Shown one piece after another: positions 36,616 to 45,436 of a DNA stretch of 56,124 nucleotides. The notes under the pieces were generated by a model. It worked only from the letters and a program-made list of their open reading frames with translations. It ran no database searches and was not told the DNA's origin. Location: contig NZ_VLNR01000047.1 in the NCBI RefSeq assembly GCF_007489275.1, positions 1 to 56,124 of the forward strand, given 5' to 3'. The stretch is from Aquimarina algiphila (GTDB lineage Bacteria > Bacteroidota > Bacteroidia > Flavobacteriales > Flavobacteriaceae). Each line of letters opens with the position of its first letter. Position 1 is the stretch's first letter. The translations under genes and the position numbers were made by a program.

Positions 36616-38997
36616 TTATTCTAGTTCTATCATTTCCATTTTGGAAATCAAACTTCCATCGGTACCCATTCCTTCAATAAAAAGTCTAATGTTTTTTGTA
36701 AATGTATCTGGTATTTTAAGCGTAGCAACTCCTTTTGAGTCGAAATTTATATACGGTTGCCAATGAATTGTACCAAAATCTCTAAAAAAGGGATCCTGAT
36801 AACTGGTATAGATGGGGTTGTAAAACTCTTTAATCGGTTGAAATCCTTTTTTAGTAGTATACTCAGAAAGTTTTGTTGCTAGTCCACTTGATACAGAGTT
36901 CGTATTTGAAAATGTTTTTTTGCTATAAATTCTAATCACACCGTTACCGCCAACACCTCCTCCTATTCCTGAACCAAATCTATCGTAATATACATTTTCT
37001 ACATCTCTGGTACGAATACTAAGTAAAACACTAATGTCTATAAGTTGTATATCATCTACATACACTACAGGTGCATTTGGATTTGAAGGAATTCCTGAAA
37101 ACTCATCTGGTGGTAATCCCGAGGTTGTTCTTGTATCCGTATTAAGATTTAACCTTATTCCCACAACCTGAGTTAAATAATCTGTTATGTTGATGAAAAT
37201 ATCCCTTTCTTTTTCACTAATTTGTATGGGTTTTCCTTTTAAGAAATCAAAATCAACTTCTTCTTGCCTTTTTCTCCCTTGTATAATTACCTCATCTAAT
37301 AATTCTGCATCATCAAAAAAATATTCTGGAATCAAAACATCTAATGCTCCTCTTTCGTTTATATTTATATTAGAAGCAGTTAAAACCAGTGGTTTTTTTA
37401 ATCGATTAGATTGTATTTGAATATATGTTCCTTCCTTTACAAATTTGCCATTAGATTTTACTGCAGAAATACTAATCACTTCACCCTTCTCAGGATAAAA
37501 GTTTTTAATTGTAAATGATCCTTCGCTGTCAACATCAATTAATCTGGAAGTATTTTTTTTGGTTGGATATAGATATACTTGTTTGATATCTTTATTCTTT
37601 GTGTTCTGAAGTTTTCCTTTTAATGTCAAGCCATTATTAAAATCATACATTTTCTTTGGCTTTTGATTAAAAATCGTATTCCAATTATACCTGCTCCACC
37701 CCTGGGTAATCAATAACAAATCCAAATCATATGCTTTTCTCCTGGTACTCTTATTAGGAAAATAATATTTTGGGTTTTCAACAAATCCTTTAATGTATGG
37801 ATTAAGCAGCATGGCTGAGTGTATATTATCCTGATGCGTATATGATTTTGTTCCTCCCGGCAATACAGAAACACTCAGATTATATACGATATTATCTCTT
37901 TGAGGGGCTTTTACATTAAGTAAAAGAGAATCATTGATCGTTTTAAGGTACGTCACTTCTATATCTGTATACGTTTCTTCTATACGATTAAAAAGTAAAC
38001 GCTCTAAAATAGGAGTATTATCTTTGAATAGTGTAATTGTATTCACTCCAGAATATAATTCTTCTCTTTGTATAGATATGGCTTTGCTTATTTGACCAGG
38101 AGAGAAGTTGATTGCTATCCTTTTTGAAGCATTGTTCTTATGAATCAATAAATAATAATTGTTATCTTTTAATGCATCTACCGTATTTGCATTTGTATTA
38201 AATTCTATGATTACATTATCTTCATAAAGATTATTAATACGTATTGCTATCCCTTTACTCTCTGCTTGAGGGAAAGGTACTTTTATTTCACTTTTATTAT
38301 CTAATACTAAAACAGCAGTATATTTTATACCAGAGCGTGGTTTAAACTTAAATTTACCGATACCAAATTGATTAGATTTAAAAGATCCAACAACAATACC
38401 TTGGTCATCAAGTATACTACCATTATCAAAAGAAACTCCATACCCTCGATTATTAATCAATTTGAAGCCTATAGTATTTTCTGTATCAGAAACCATATAC
38501 CCCCCTTCTGGTAGTAATTGAAAATCATATCCTTCTTCTTGCTGATTTGTGGTTTCATTTATAGACTTATTTACAATACTTATTTTTTGAACATAAGAGT
38601 CATCCTCTATAAAATTATTCATCCAATTTGTAGAAGCTCTTAAGTAATAGTTTCCGCTTGCCCAGGTAGAATCTATTTTTATATTTCCTTGTGTACTGCC
38701 ATAATATCCCAAAAACAAACCGCTATATACTTCGTTTCCTTTATCGTCAAAGAGTTCTACATTTAGGTTTGTTGTAAATCGTGACGGAAGGTTATTTTTT
38801 CGATCATATGTATATTCTTTAAACCATATTTCTTCTCCATGAAGATATGTGCTTTTATTAAGGTGAACGTATACCGTTTCTCTTGGAATATCAAAGTATT
38901 GTGCGTTAGCTTCTTCTGGAGAAATCTGAAGGGTTTCTTGTGCTGACAATGATACTACAAACAAGAAAGAGATTACGGTAAACAACTGTCTCTTCAT
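36616..38997 (-). CDS. secreted macroglobulin-like protein with TonB-plug domain
   Basis: A 793-residue exported protein with a signal peptide (QLFTVISFLFVVSLSAQET). The first 130 residues (ETVYVHLNKSTYLHGEEIWF, then STWASGNYYLRASTNW) resemble the MG2 domain of alpha-2-macroglobulins. A plug-like domain follows around residues 610-690 (RDVENVYYDRFGSGIGGG, NGVIRIYSKK), but no TonB-receptor barrel comes after it. The C-terminal FDSKGVATLKIPDTF segment resembles a further macroglobulin strand. Such plug-without-barrel proteins occur in Bacteroidota; their role is unknown. I use the ATG at 38997, just before the signal peptide. Confidence 0.75.
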   Translation of the reverse strand: MKRQLFTVISFLFVVSLSAQETLQISPEEANAQYFDIPRETVYVHLNKSTYLHGEEIWFKEYTYDRKNNLPSRFTTNLNVELFDDKGNEVYSGLFLGYYGSTQGNIKIDSTWASGNYYLRASTNWMNNFIEDDSYVQKISIVNKSINETTNQQEEGYDFQLLPEGGYMVSDTENTIGFKLINNRGYGVSFDNGSILDDQGIVVGSFKSNQFGIGKFKFKPRSGIKYTAVLVLDNKSEIKVPFPQAESKGIAIRINNLYEDNVIIEFNTNANTVDALKDNNYYLLIHKNNASKRIAINFSPGQISKAISIQREELYSGVNTITLFKDNTPILERLLFNRIEETYTDIEVTYLKTINDSLLLNVKAPQRDNIVYNLSVSVLPGGTKSYTHQDNIHSAMLLNPYIKGFVENPKYYFPNKSTRRKAYDLDLLLITQGWSRYNWNTIFNQKPKKMYDFNNGLTLKGKLQNTKNKDIKQVYLYPTKKNTSRLIDVDSEGSFTIKNFYPEKGEVISISAVKSNGKFVKEGTYIQIQSNRLKKPLVLTASNININERGALDVLIPEYFFDDAELLDEVIIQGRKRQEEVDFDFLKGKPIQISEKERDIFINITDYLTQVVGIRLNLNTDTRTTSGLPPDEFSGIPSNPNAPVVYVDDIQLIDISVLLSIRTRDVENVYYDRFGSGIGGGVGGNGVIRIYSKKTFSNTNSVSSGLATKLSEYTTKKGFQPIKEFYNPIYTSYQDPFFRDFGTIHWQPYINFDSKGVATLKIPDTFTKNIRLFIEGMGTDGSLISKMEMIELE

Positions 38998-39178
38998 AAT
39001 GATGATTGTGTGAAATAAACGGTACTTATTACCCAATAAGTATCAATTATCCTTTAAACCAACCGATCCAATATAATCTTAACAACACAATCTGTTTTGT
39101 TGAAATAAACAGTCACAAATTTTGACAACATATATGATGTATCCGGCATTCTAAATTCAAACAAGATACTTTAAGGGT

Positions 39179-40171
39179 TTACTCAAACTTTATAGATTTC
39201 ATTATAGCCTCCAACTCAAACATATTGTCTCTTTTATTGATTGAAGGAGCAAATACGAAGCCTTCTAATACTACTAATCTATTATTTACTTTATCTTCTA
39301 TTGCATAATTAACAAATGGGCCCGCCATAAACCTATCCTTAATCTCCCATGTTCCTTTGGTTTCAAAAGTGAATCTACCATCCAGGGTTGTCTCATATAA
39401 ATATGGAGCATATGCTTCTTCCGTAATAAAATGACCCACCTCTGAAGTTGGTATTTTTATGGCGCCTATAGAATCTCTCATTTTTATAATACTAGAAACG
39501 GTGTTTGAATCTTTAGTTACAATTCCTAATGGAAGTTCGTATAGCATTAAATTCATACTTCCATTAGTCAAATCTTTACGTATCCAGAAAAAATCTTCTT
39601 CTTCTATTGCAATACGATAAGCTGTAGGAATCTTAAGTGTAATTCCTAGTTTTTCCTTTAATTGAGGGATTTTCTCAAGTGATTTCTGTATTCTACTCTG
39701 TTTTTCTAGAGTTTCTGTGGATTTAAATCTTGAAACGATCGTTTCTTGATGTTCTCTAATCAATGAAATAATATCAGCATCACTCGAACCAGAAATCACA
39801 ACACCCAGTTGAGGAGTTGCAAATTTATTGTTCAATACTCCGTACTTTCTTTCTTCTTCTTTTCCTTTTTTGATCCATAAAAAGGTACGATTTTTTCTTG
39901 CTAAACCAGAAAATGCAGCCATTGGCATTTGTCTCATCGAAAACAAAGGTTCCTGTTGAGGTAATCCAGGTACTTCTGCACCCAAATATTTACGTATTGT
40001 ATCCCCAACATTACTTTTCCATAAATCATTCTCAATAACAACAGAGAGTTCATTTATTTTTCCTACAGAGTGAGCCATGGCTCCCTGATTCTTTGTTTTT
40101 TTGTCTTTTTTGGTCTCTGTACAACTAATGATACAAAGCAGGCAAATAATTGCAAGCGATAATTTCCTCAT
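39179..40171 (-). CDS. DUF4837-type lipoprotein
   Basis: A 330-residue lipoprotein with the signal LSLAIICLLCIISCTETKK (cysteine near residue 17). The body (VVIENDLWKSNVGDTIRKYL, then QEPLFSMRQMP, and a C-terminal FETKGTWEIKDRFMAGPFVNY) resembles the DUF4837 proteins conserved in Flavobacteriia; I recognise this from memory and not from a search. Function is unknown. It follows the lytic transglycosylase by 19 nt, so both likely belong to one envelope operon. Confidence 0.72.
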   Translation of the reverse strand: MRKLSLAIICLLCIISCTETKKDKKTKNQGAMAHSVGKINELSVVIENDLWKSNVGDTIRKYLGAEVPGLPQQEPLFSMRQMPMAAFSGLARKNRTFLWIKKGKEEERKYGVLNNKFATPQLGVVISGSSDADIISLIREHQETIVSRFKSTETLEKQSRIQKSLEKIPQLKEKLGITLKIPTAYRIAIEEEDFFWIRKDLTNGSMNLMLYELPLGIVTKDSNTVSSIIKMRDSIGAIKIPTSEVGHFITEEAYAPYLYETTLDGRFTFETKGTWEIKDRFMAGPFVNYAIEDKVNNRLVVLEGFVFAPSINKRDNMFELEAIMKSIKFE

Positions 40172-40190
40172 AAAGTGATGATATTTGCGG

Positions 40191-41816
40191 TTATGATTTC
40201 GAAAGTTTCAATGTCATACCTGGTTTTATACCACTACCGCTAATATCGTTCCAATTTTTAAGATTTTCTACAGAAATACCTTTAAATTTTTGTGAAATAC
40301 TCCATAAGGTGTCTCCAGTCTTTACTGTATAGGATTCTGAACTGCTGCTTACTGCCTTTGCTGTAGTCTTAGAAGTTGTTGTTTTGGTTCGACTTACAAC
40401 TGGTCTTCGAGGGTAAACGGTAAGACGTTGACCAATTCTTAGATTATTGCTACGTAAACCATTCCATTTTTTTAACTGGCTTACTCTAACTCCGTATCTC
40501 CTTGCGATTTTTCCTAAATAATCACCACTACGAACTCTGTATCGAATTCTATCACTAGCTTCAGAGTATTTTGGAAGCGGTTTTTCACGTTTATCAAAGT
40601 CAGCTTTGGCTAATGCATAGATTTGATCTTCATTAGATACAAAAGGGCCTATTTTATCCAAAGGTAAACGTAATACATAATCTTCATCTTTGATATACGG
40701 GATAATATCTAACTTATATGAAGGGTTTAAAAACTGTAATTCTTCGATATCAATATTTACATATTCAGAAACCTGATCCAGGGTAATCATATGTTTTACT
40801 TTAATTGTATCGGTTTCAAAATAGGTTACTTCTGGTTTTCTTGGTTTAAAACCGTGTTTGTCTGCATATTCAAAAATATACATGGTAGCTAAAAAGGCCG
40901 GTAGGTAACCTGCGGTCTCTCTAGGAAGGTTATGTCTAATATTCCAGTAATTTTTATATCCTCCACTACGTCTAATTGCTTTGGTAACATTACCTGGTCC
41001 AGAGTTATATGATGCTAAAGCAAGATCCCAATCTCCAAAAACTTTATATAGATTAGCAAGATATTTACATGCAGCTTTGGTCGACATAATAGGGTCCATA
41101 CGTTCATCTACATAAGAGCTAACTTCTAAACCAAACATTTTACCTGTACCAAACATAAATTGCCATAAACCTGTTGCTCCAACTCTCGATTTTGCTCTTG
41201 GTTTTAAAGCCGATTCTACAATAGCCAGGTATTTTATTTCTAATGGAATATTTTGATTGTCTAATTCCTGTTCAAAAAGAGGAAAATAAAATTCGCTCAA
41301 GGCCATTAAACGTCCTAAATGCTCATGACGGTTTTTTAAATATCTTTTAATTACACTTTCTAAAGAAGGATTATATTCTACATTAAAAGGGGTCCTGGCA
41401 TTTAATTCTGCCAATCTCGCTTTTAATGTATCTGTAGGCAGGTCTACATATTCTACTGGCTCATATGCTAACTCTGTAACTGATTTATAAATAGTATCAA
41501 AAAGACTTGAGTTATACAATTCTTGTTTCCAGATAGAATCCAACTCTGACATTTTGGGGTGATCCTTCGCTGCGTAGATTACACTATCCTTTGCACTGGT
41601 CGATGTTAGGGTAGTTATTTGCATCTCTCCACTCGTTTTGATCACTTTGGTGGTATCTACCACTCTAATTGTATCTTGTTTCAAAGTCAGATTTTCTTTC
41701 AGCAAAATCTCCTTAGCGTTTTCAGATTTTGACTGTTCCTGAGGTGGTGTTTCTTGTCCAAATATTGAAACTGAAACCAATAGAAAAGAAAGAAATAATG
41801 TGCGATAGTTGTTCAT
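40191..41816 (-). CDS. MltD-like lytic transglycosylase with two LysM domains
   Basis: A 541-residue exported protein with a signal peptide (LFLSFLLVSVSIFGQE). An SLT domain runs from about residue 185 to 320; the catalytic glutamate is E201 in AIVESALKPRAKS, followed by GATGLWQFMFGTGKMFGL and ALASYNSGPGNV. Two LysM domains lie at about 430-475 (RYRVRSGDYLGKIARRYG) and 495-541 (YTVKTGDTLWSISQKF). It cuts peptidoglycan glycan strands in the periplasm. The layout matches MltD, with the family's long N-terminal linker. Confidence 0.93.
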   Translation of the reverse strand: MNNYRTLFLSFLLVSVSIFGQETPPQEQSKSENAKEILLKENLTLKQDTIRVVDTTKVIKTSGEMQITTLTSTSAKDSVIYAAKDHPKMSELDSIWKQELYNSSLFDTIYKSVTELAYEPVEYVDLPTDTLKARLAELNARTPFNVEYNPSLESVIKRYLKNRHEHLGRLMALSEFYFPLFEQELDNQNIPLEIKYLAIVESALKPRAKSRVGATGLWQFMFGTGKMFGLEVSSYVDERMDPIMSTKAACKYLANLYKVFGDWDLALASYNSGPGNVTKAIRRSGGYKNYWNIRHNLPRETAGYLPAFLATMYIFEYADKHGFKPRKPEVTYFETDTIKVKHMITLDQVSEYVNIDIEELQFLNPSYKLDIIPYIKDEDYVLRLPLDKIGPFVSNEDQIYALAKADFDKREKPLPKYSEASDRIRYRVRSGDYLGKIARRYGVRVSQLKKWNGLRSNNLRIGQRLTVYPRRPVVSRTKTTTSKTTAKAVSSSSESYTVKTGDTLWSISQKFKGISVENLKNWNDISGSGIKPGMTLKLSKS

Positions 41817-42002
41817 TTTACAAATTCGTTTATTGAAATTGTTTAAAGTTTATAGTTCTTAGAAATTTTGGGGCTATCAATATTGTTACTCATCTTAATT
41901 AATGACTATAATAAACATTAATTAACATGTTATCAACAATTACTGCAGCGAAAATCGTATTTTTTTTCTAAACCGCAAAAAATCAGAGCGTTAAAAACAC
42001 AA

Positions 42003-42029
42003 AAAAACCGGTTAAAATGTCCGGTTTTT
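42003..42029 (-). terminator. terminator after pgk
   Basis: AAAAACCGG (42003-42011) pairs with CCGGTTTTT (42021-42029) across a 9-nt loop; read on the minus strand the stem is followed by a further T run. It is about 50 nt past the pgk stop. Confidence 0.85.
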
Positions 42030-42080
42030 CATAATTTTTTCAAAAAATAAGTGTTTTCTTACACGTTTAGTGGGTTTTTC

Positions 42081-43268
42081 TTATTTTTCTATTGCAGCTA
42101 TTCCTGGCAATGTTTTTCCTTCTAAACTTTCTAACATTGCTCCTCCTCCTGTAGAAACATAGCTTACTTTATCGCCAAAACCAAACTGTTTTACAGCAGC
42201 AACAGAATCACCACCTCCTACAAGAGAGAATGCTCCTTTTTCTGTAGCTTCTGCTATAGAATGTCCTAAGGCAATTGTTCCCTTGGCAAAATTTTCCATC
42301 TCAAAAACACCTAATGGTCCATTCCATAAAATAGTTTTCGATTGTAATATTACCTCATGAAAATTCTTCATCGTTTCTGGACCTGCATCAAGCCCTTGCC
42401 ATCCGTTAGGTATCATATCCACATCCATTACTGCAGTATTTGCATTGTTGTCAAAGGCATCTGCTCCTAATACATCTACAGGTAAATGAACCTGAACTCC
42501 TTTTTCTTTTGCTTTTTTTAGAATTTCTAGAGCAAGCTCTTGCTTGTCATCCTCACATATAGAATCTCCTATTTGCCCTCCTTTTGCTTTAATAAATGTA
42601 TATGTCATTCCACCGCCAACGATAAGGTGATCTACTTTATCCAGGATATTTTCGATAATTGTAATCTTTGAAGATACTTTTGAACCTCCTAGAACAGCAG
42701 TTACCGGTTTTTCTCCACTTCTTAACACTTTATCAATACTTTCTATCTCTTTTGCCAATAAGCTACCAAAGCATTTGTTTTCTGGAAAAAACTGTGCTAC
42801 GATAGTAGTTGACGCATGTGCTCTATGAGCAGTCCCAAACGCATCATTAACATAAATATCGCCCAACTTAGATAATTGTTCTGCAAAACCAACATCTCCT
42901 TGTGTTTCGTTTGGATGAAATCTTAAATTTTCTAGCAATAATACTTCTCCAGAGTTTAGTGCAGAAACTGCATCCTCTGCTTCTTGTCCAACACAATTCG
43001 CTACGTACTTAACCTGAACCCCTAAAACATCTGCTACCTCATCTACGATATGTCGCAAAGAAAATTCGTCTTGTACTCCTTTAGGTCTCCCCAGATGAGA
43101 CATAAGAATTGCGCTACCACCATCTTCCAATACTTTAATTATTGTAGGTTTTGCTGCTTGAATCCTTGTATCGTCTGTTACTTCAAATTTTTCATTAAGG
43201 GGTACATTAAAATCTACTCGAATTAATGCTTTTTTATCTTCAAAATTAAAATCGTTGATTGTCTTCAT
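42081..43268 (-). CDS. pgk: phosphoglycerate kinase
   Basis: A 395-residue glycolytic enzyme moving phosphate between 1,3-bisphosphoglycerate and ADP. The signature RVDFNVPLNEKFEVTDDTRI lies at the N-terminus, with MSHLGRPKG, LLLENLRFHPNE, DAFGTAHRAHAST, LGGSKVSSKI and the C-terminal nucleotide-binding GGGDSVAAV. Length and motifs are normal. It is monocistronic as far as the sequence shows, with a terminator downstream and a long divergent spacer upstream. Confidence 0.98.
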   Translation of the reverse strand: MKTINDFNFEDKKALIRVDFNVPLNEKFEVTDDTRIQAAKPTIIKVLEDGGSAILMSHLGRPKGVQDEFSLRHIVDEVADVLGVQVKYVANCVGQEAEDAVSALNSGEVLLLENLRFHPNETQGDVGFAEQLSKLGDIYVNDAFGTAHRAHASTTIVAQFFPENKCFGSLLAKEIESIDKVLRSGEKPVTAVLGGSKVSSKITIIENILDKVDHLIVGGGMTYTFIKAKGGQIGDSICEDDKQELALEILKKAKEKGVQVHLPVDVLGADAFDNNANTAVMDVDMIPNGWQGLDAGPETMKNFHEVILQSKTILWNGPLGVFEMENFAKGTIALGHSIAEATEKGAFSLVGGGDSVAAVKQFGFGDKVSYVSTGGGAMLESLEGKTLPGIAAIEK

Positions 43269-43653
43269 CTTACTGGATTGGTATTAAGCAAACGAAAATA
43301 ATTCTATTTCGTTAAAAACATCAAAATCTAACAGAAAAATTACGCTAAACCGAATACAAACTTTCACTTTTATCATTTTTTTACAAAAAGGGCTTTTTAA
43401 ATAAAAAAATCGTATTGTTTTTGGCTATTAAACTTAAAGCAGATTTGAAAACTCTACTTATTGAAAAACTACAATGTTGAGAATAGTTATTTTATTTCAA
43501 ATGCTGAAGATATCTTAATATTTCCAGCATTTGAAACTTTGTTAAAACCTCAAACTACTTATTTTCAGTTTACATTCTTTTTAAACATGTTCTAATTTTG
43601 AATTCATACTTGTCAAATCGTACTTCTTTTTTTCTTATCCACTATATTTGCCT
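43269..43653. other. 385-nt divergent spacer between pgk and holB
   Basis: This spacer must hold the promoters of pgk (minus) and the delta' gene (plus). I see no gene in it. A plus-strand TAATTTTG box at 43593-43600 could be a -7 element for the delta' gene, though a matching TTG element is missing; a second box, TATATTTG at 43643-43650, is too close to the start. A long inverted repeat at 43495-43536 is listed separately. Confidence 0.5.
43495..43536. repeat. 12-bp perfect inverted repeat with inner palindrome
   Basis: TTTCAAATGCTG (43495-43506) is exactly complementary to CAGCATTTGAAA (43525-43536). The 18-nt loop begins with the palindrome AAGATATCTT (43507-43516). It lacks a T run, so it is not a standard terminator; a regulator site or a structured RNA are possible. 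Confidence 0.6.
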
Positions 43654-44808
43654 ATGCTTTTCTCTAAAATATTAGGATTAAAACATGTCAAAAGCTATTT
43701 GACTACAAGTGCTGATCGCAGCAGGATTCCTCATGCACAACTTTTTGTAGGCCCTAATGGTAGTGGCACTCTACCCATGGCTATTGCATATGCACAATAT
43801 GTATTATGTCAAAATCAGAATGGAGAAAATACAGAGGGTAACCCTGCATGTAATATAAAATTTGATCATCTTGCACACCCAGATCTTCATTTTGTATATC
43901 CAGTAGCTGTAAATGATAAGGTAAAAAAGCACCCCGTATCAGATCATTTTGCCGAAGAATGGAGAAGTTTTGTAAACGAGAATCCTTATGGAAGTATTTT
44001 TGATTGGTATCTTTCTTTGGGAATAGAAAAAAAGCAAGGGCAAATAGGTGTTGATGAAGCTTTGGAAGTTGTAAAGAAACTTTCGCTAAAAAGCTACGAA
44101 GGAGGATATAAGATTATGCTTATCTGGATGGCGGATAAAATGAACATTGCTGCTTCTAATAAACTCCTTAAATTAATAGAGGAGCCTCCAGAAAAAACAA
44201 TATTTATTCTCATTACCGAAGATGAAGAACAACTGATACAGACCATTCGATCAAGATGTCAGGTAGTACACTTTCCTCCTTTGGGAGAACAAGTGATCAA
44301 AGATGCTCTTCTGGAAAATGAAAATATCTCTGATAGTGATGCTCTAAAAATCGCACACCAAGCTAATGGAGACTATAGTAAAGCATTACATCTACTACAT
44401 CACGATGGTGGAGATGATCAGTTTGAAGAGTGGTTTATACAATGGGTTCGTACTGCTTTTAAAGCCAAAGGAAACAAATCTGCAGTTAATGACCTCATCA
44501 CTTGGAGTGAGTCTATCGCAGGAACCGGAAGAGAAACACAAAAGAAATTTCTGAAGTATTGTATTGATTTTTTTAGGCAAGCTATGCTTTTAAATTATGG
44601 TGCAGAAGATCTTGTATTCTTAGAACCCAATACCAGCGGTTTTAAATTAAAGAATTTTGCTCCTTTTATACATGGATCAAATATAATGGATATCTGTAAT
44701 GAGTTACAGGATGCTGCATATCATATAGAGCGAAATGGGAATGCAAAAATTATTCTCACAGACCTCTCTATAAAACTTACTCGATTGCTTCACAAAAAAG
44801 CTAGCTAA
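43654..44808 (+). CDS. holB: DNA polymerase III delta'-like clamp-loader subunit
   Basis: A 384-residue AAA+ protein of the clamp loader. It begins LFSKILGLKHVKSYL; the former P-loop reads VGPNGSGTLPMA, which lacks the usual lysine, as expected for a non-hydrolysing delta' subunit. The SRC-type arginine finger motif is in QTIRSRCQVVHFPPL near residue 208, preceded by LLKLIEEPPEKTIFI. I use the ATG at 43654; a TTG two codons upstream is an artefact of open frame. doxX follows at 24 nt. Confidence 0.9.
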   Translation: MLFSKILGLKHVKSYLTTSADRSRIPHAQLFVGPNGSGTLPMAIAYAQYVLCQNQNGENTEGNPACNIKFDHLAHPDLHFVYPVAVNDKVKKHPVSDHFAEEWRSFVNENPYGSIFDWYLSLGIEKKQGQIGVDEALEVVKKLSLKSYEGGYKIMLIWMADKMNIAASNKLLKLIEEPPEKTIFILITEDEEQLIQTIRSRCQVVHFPPLGEQVIKDALLENENISDSDALKIAHQANGDYSKALHLLHHDGGDDQFEEWFIQWVRTAFKAKGNKSAVNDLITWSESIAGTGRETQKKFLKYCIDFFRQAMLLNYGAEDLVFLEPNTSGFKLKNFAPFIHGSNIMDICNELQDAAYHIERNGNAKIILTDLSIKLTRLLHKKAS

Positions 44809-44832
44809 CACAAATAATGTAAAGTATTAAAC

Positions 44833-45231
44833 ATGGATAATTTTGTTTCGAATATTGTTGCTATAACTATTTTATTATTTCTATTGATCACTTTTTTACA
44901 ATCTGGAGTGGATAAAATTCTGGATTGGAAAGGAAATTTAGGTTGGTTAAAAGAACATTTTGCAAAAACATTTATGGGCAATATGGTTCCTCTTCTATTA
45001 TCTGTTGTTTTAGTTATTGAAGTTGTGACTGCACTTTGTTGTATTATAGGAATTTATTATCTCGTTGCTGATAACGAGAATTGTTTTGCTCTTTTGGCTA
45101 TGTTTTTAGCCTGCATAACGCTTTTAATGCTTCTTTTTGGACAAAGGGTAGCAAAAGACTACGCTGGAGCTTTAACTATCACTTGTTACTTTATAGTAGC
45201 TGTTTTTGGGTTGTATATTGTTTCTTTATAA
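44833..45231 (+). CDS. DoxX-like membrane protein
   Basis: A 132-residue protein with four hydrophobic segments. The N-terminal LLFLLITFLQSGVDKILDWKG and the later EVVTALCCIIGIYYL match the DoxX/DoxD-like family in size and layout. Function in bacteria is mostly unknown, with links to redox or thiol stress in some species. It lies 24 nt downstream of the delta' gene and probably shares its transcript. Confidence 0.75.
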   Translation: MDNFVSNIVAITILLFLLITFLQSGVDKILDWKGNLGWLKEHFAKTFMGNMVPLLLSVVLVIEVVTALCCIIGIYYLVADNENCFALLAMFLACITLLMLLFGQRVAKDYAGALTITCYFIVAVFGLYIVSL

Positions 45232-45280
45232 AAAGAATTGTCTTAAAAAATCCGTCAAATTGAATGGTTTTTCGAAGTAA

Positions 45281-45433
45281 CCTCTCGACTCCGCTCGAGG
45301 TGACAGAAGAAAAACTGTATCGAAATTAGGCTTTTTGAGTCGAAAACAACTATTCTCGATACAATCTTCCTTTGTCGGATCACTCGAATTAATATAGTTT
45401 TCTAACATTGAATTCACGTTAAAAAACTATATT
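45281..45433. repeat. cluster of three inverted repeats, REP-like
   Basis: Between doxX and the GH43 gene lie three inverted repeats in a row. CTCGA (45284-45288) with TCGAG (45295-45299) forms the hairpin CTCTCGACTCCGCTCGAG, a GC-rich sequence I associate with dispersed intergenic repeats of Flavobacteriaceae. TGTATCGA (45316-45323) pairs with TCGATACA (45356-45363). AATATAGTTTT (45391-45401) pairs with AAAACTATATT (45423-45433). The GC-rich first hairpin stands out from the AT-rich surroundings. They lie between convergent genes and may also end transcription. Confidence 0.65.
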
Positions 45434-45436
45434 GAA

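Noticed and set aside
43654..44808. Delta' gene as inactive because of a broken P-loop
   Set aside because: Delta' subunits of clamp loaders normally lack a working P-loop, so this is expected.
45226..45417. Possible 63-residue gene on the minus strand
   Set aside because: It is a translation of the inverted-repeat region between convergent genes.
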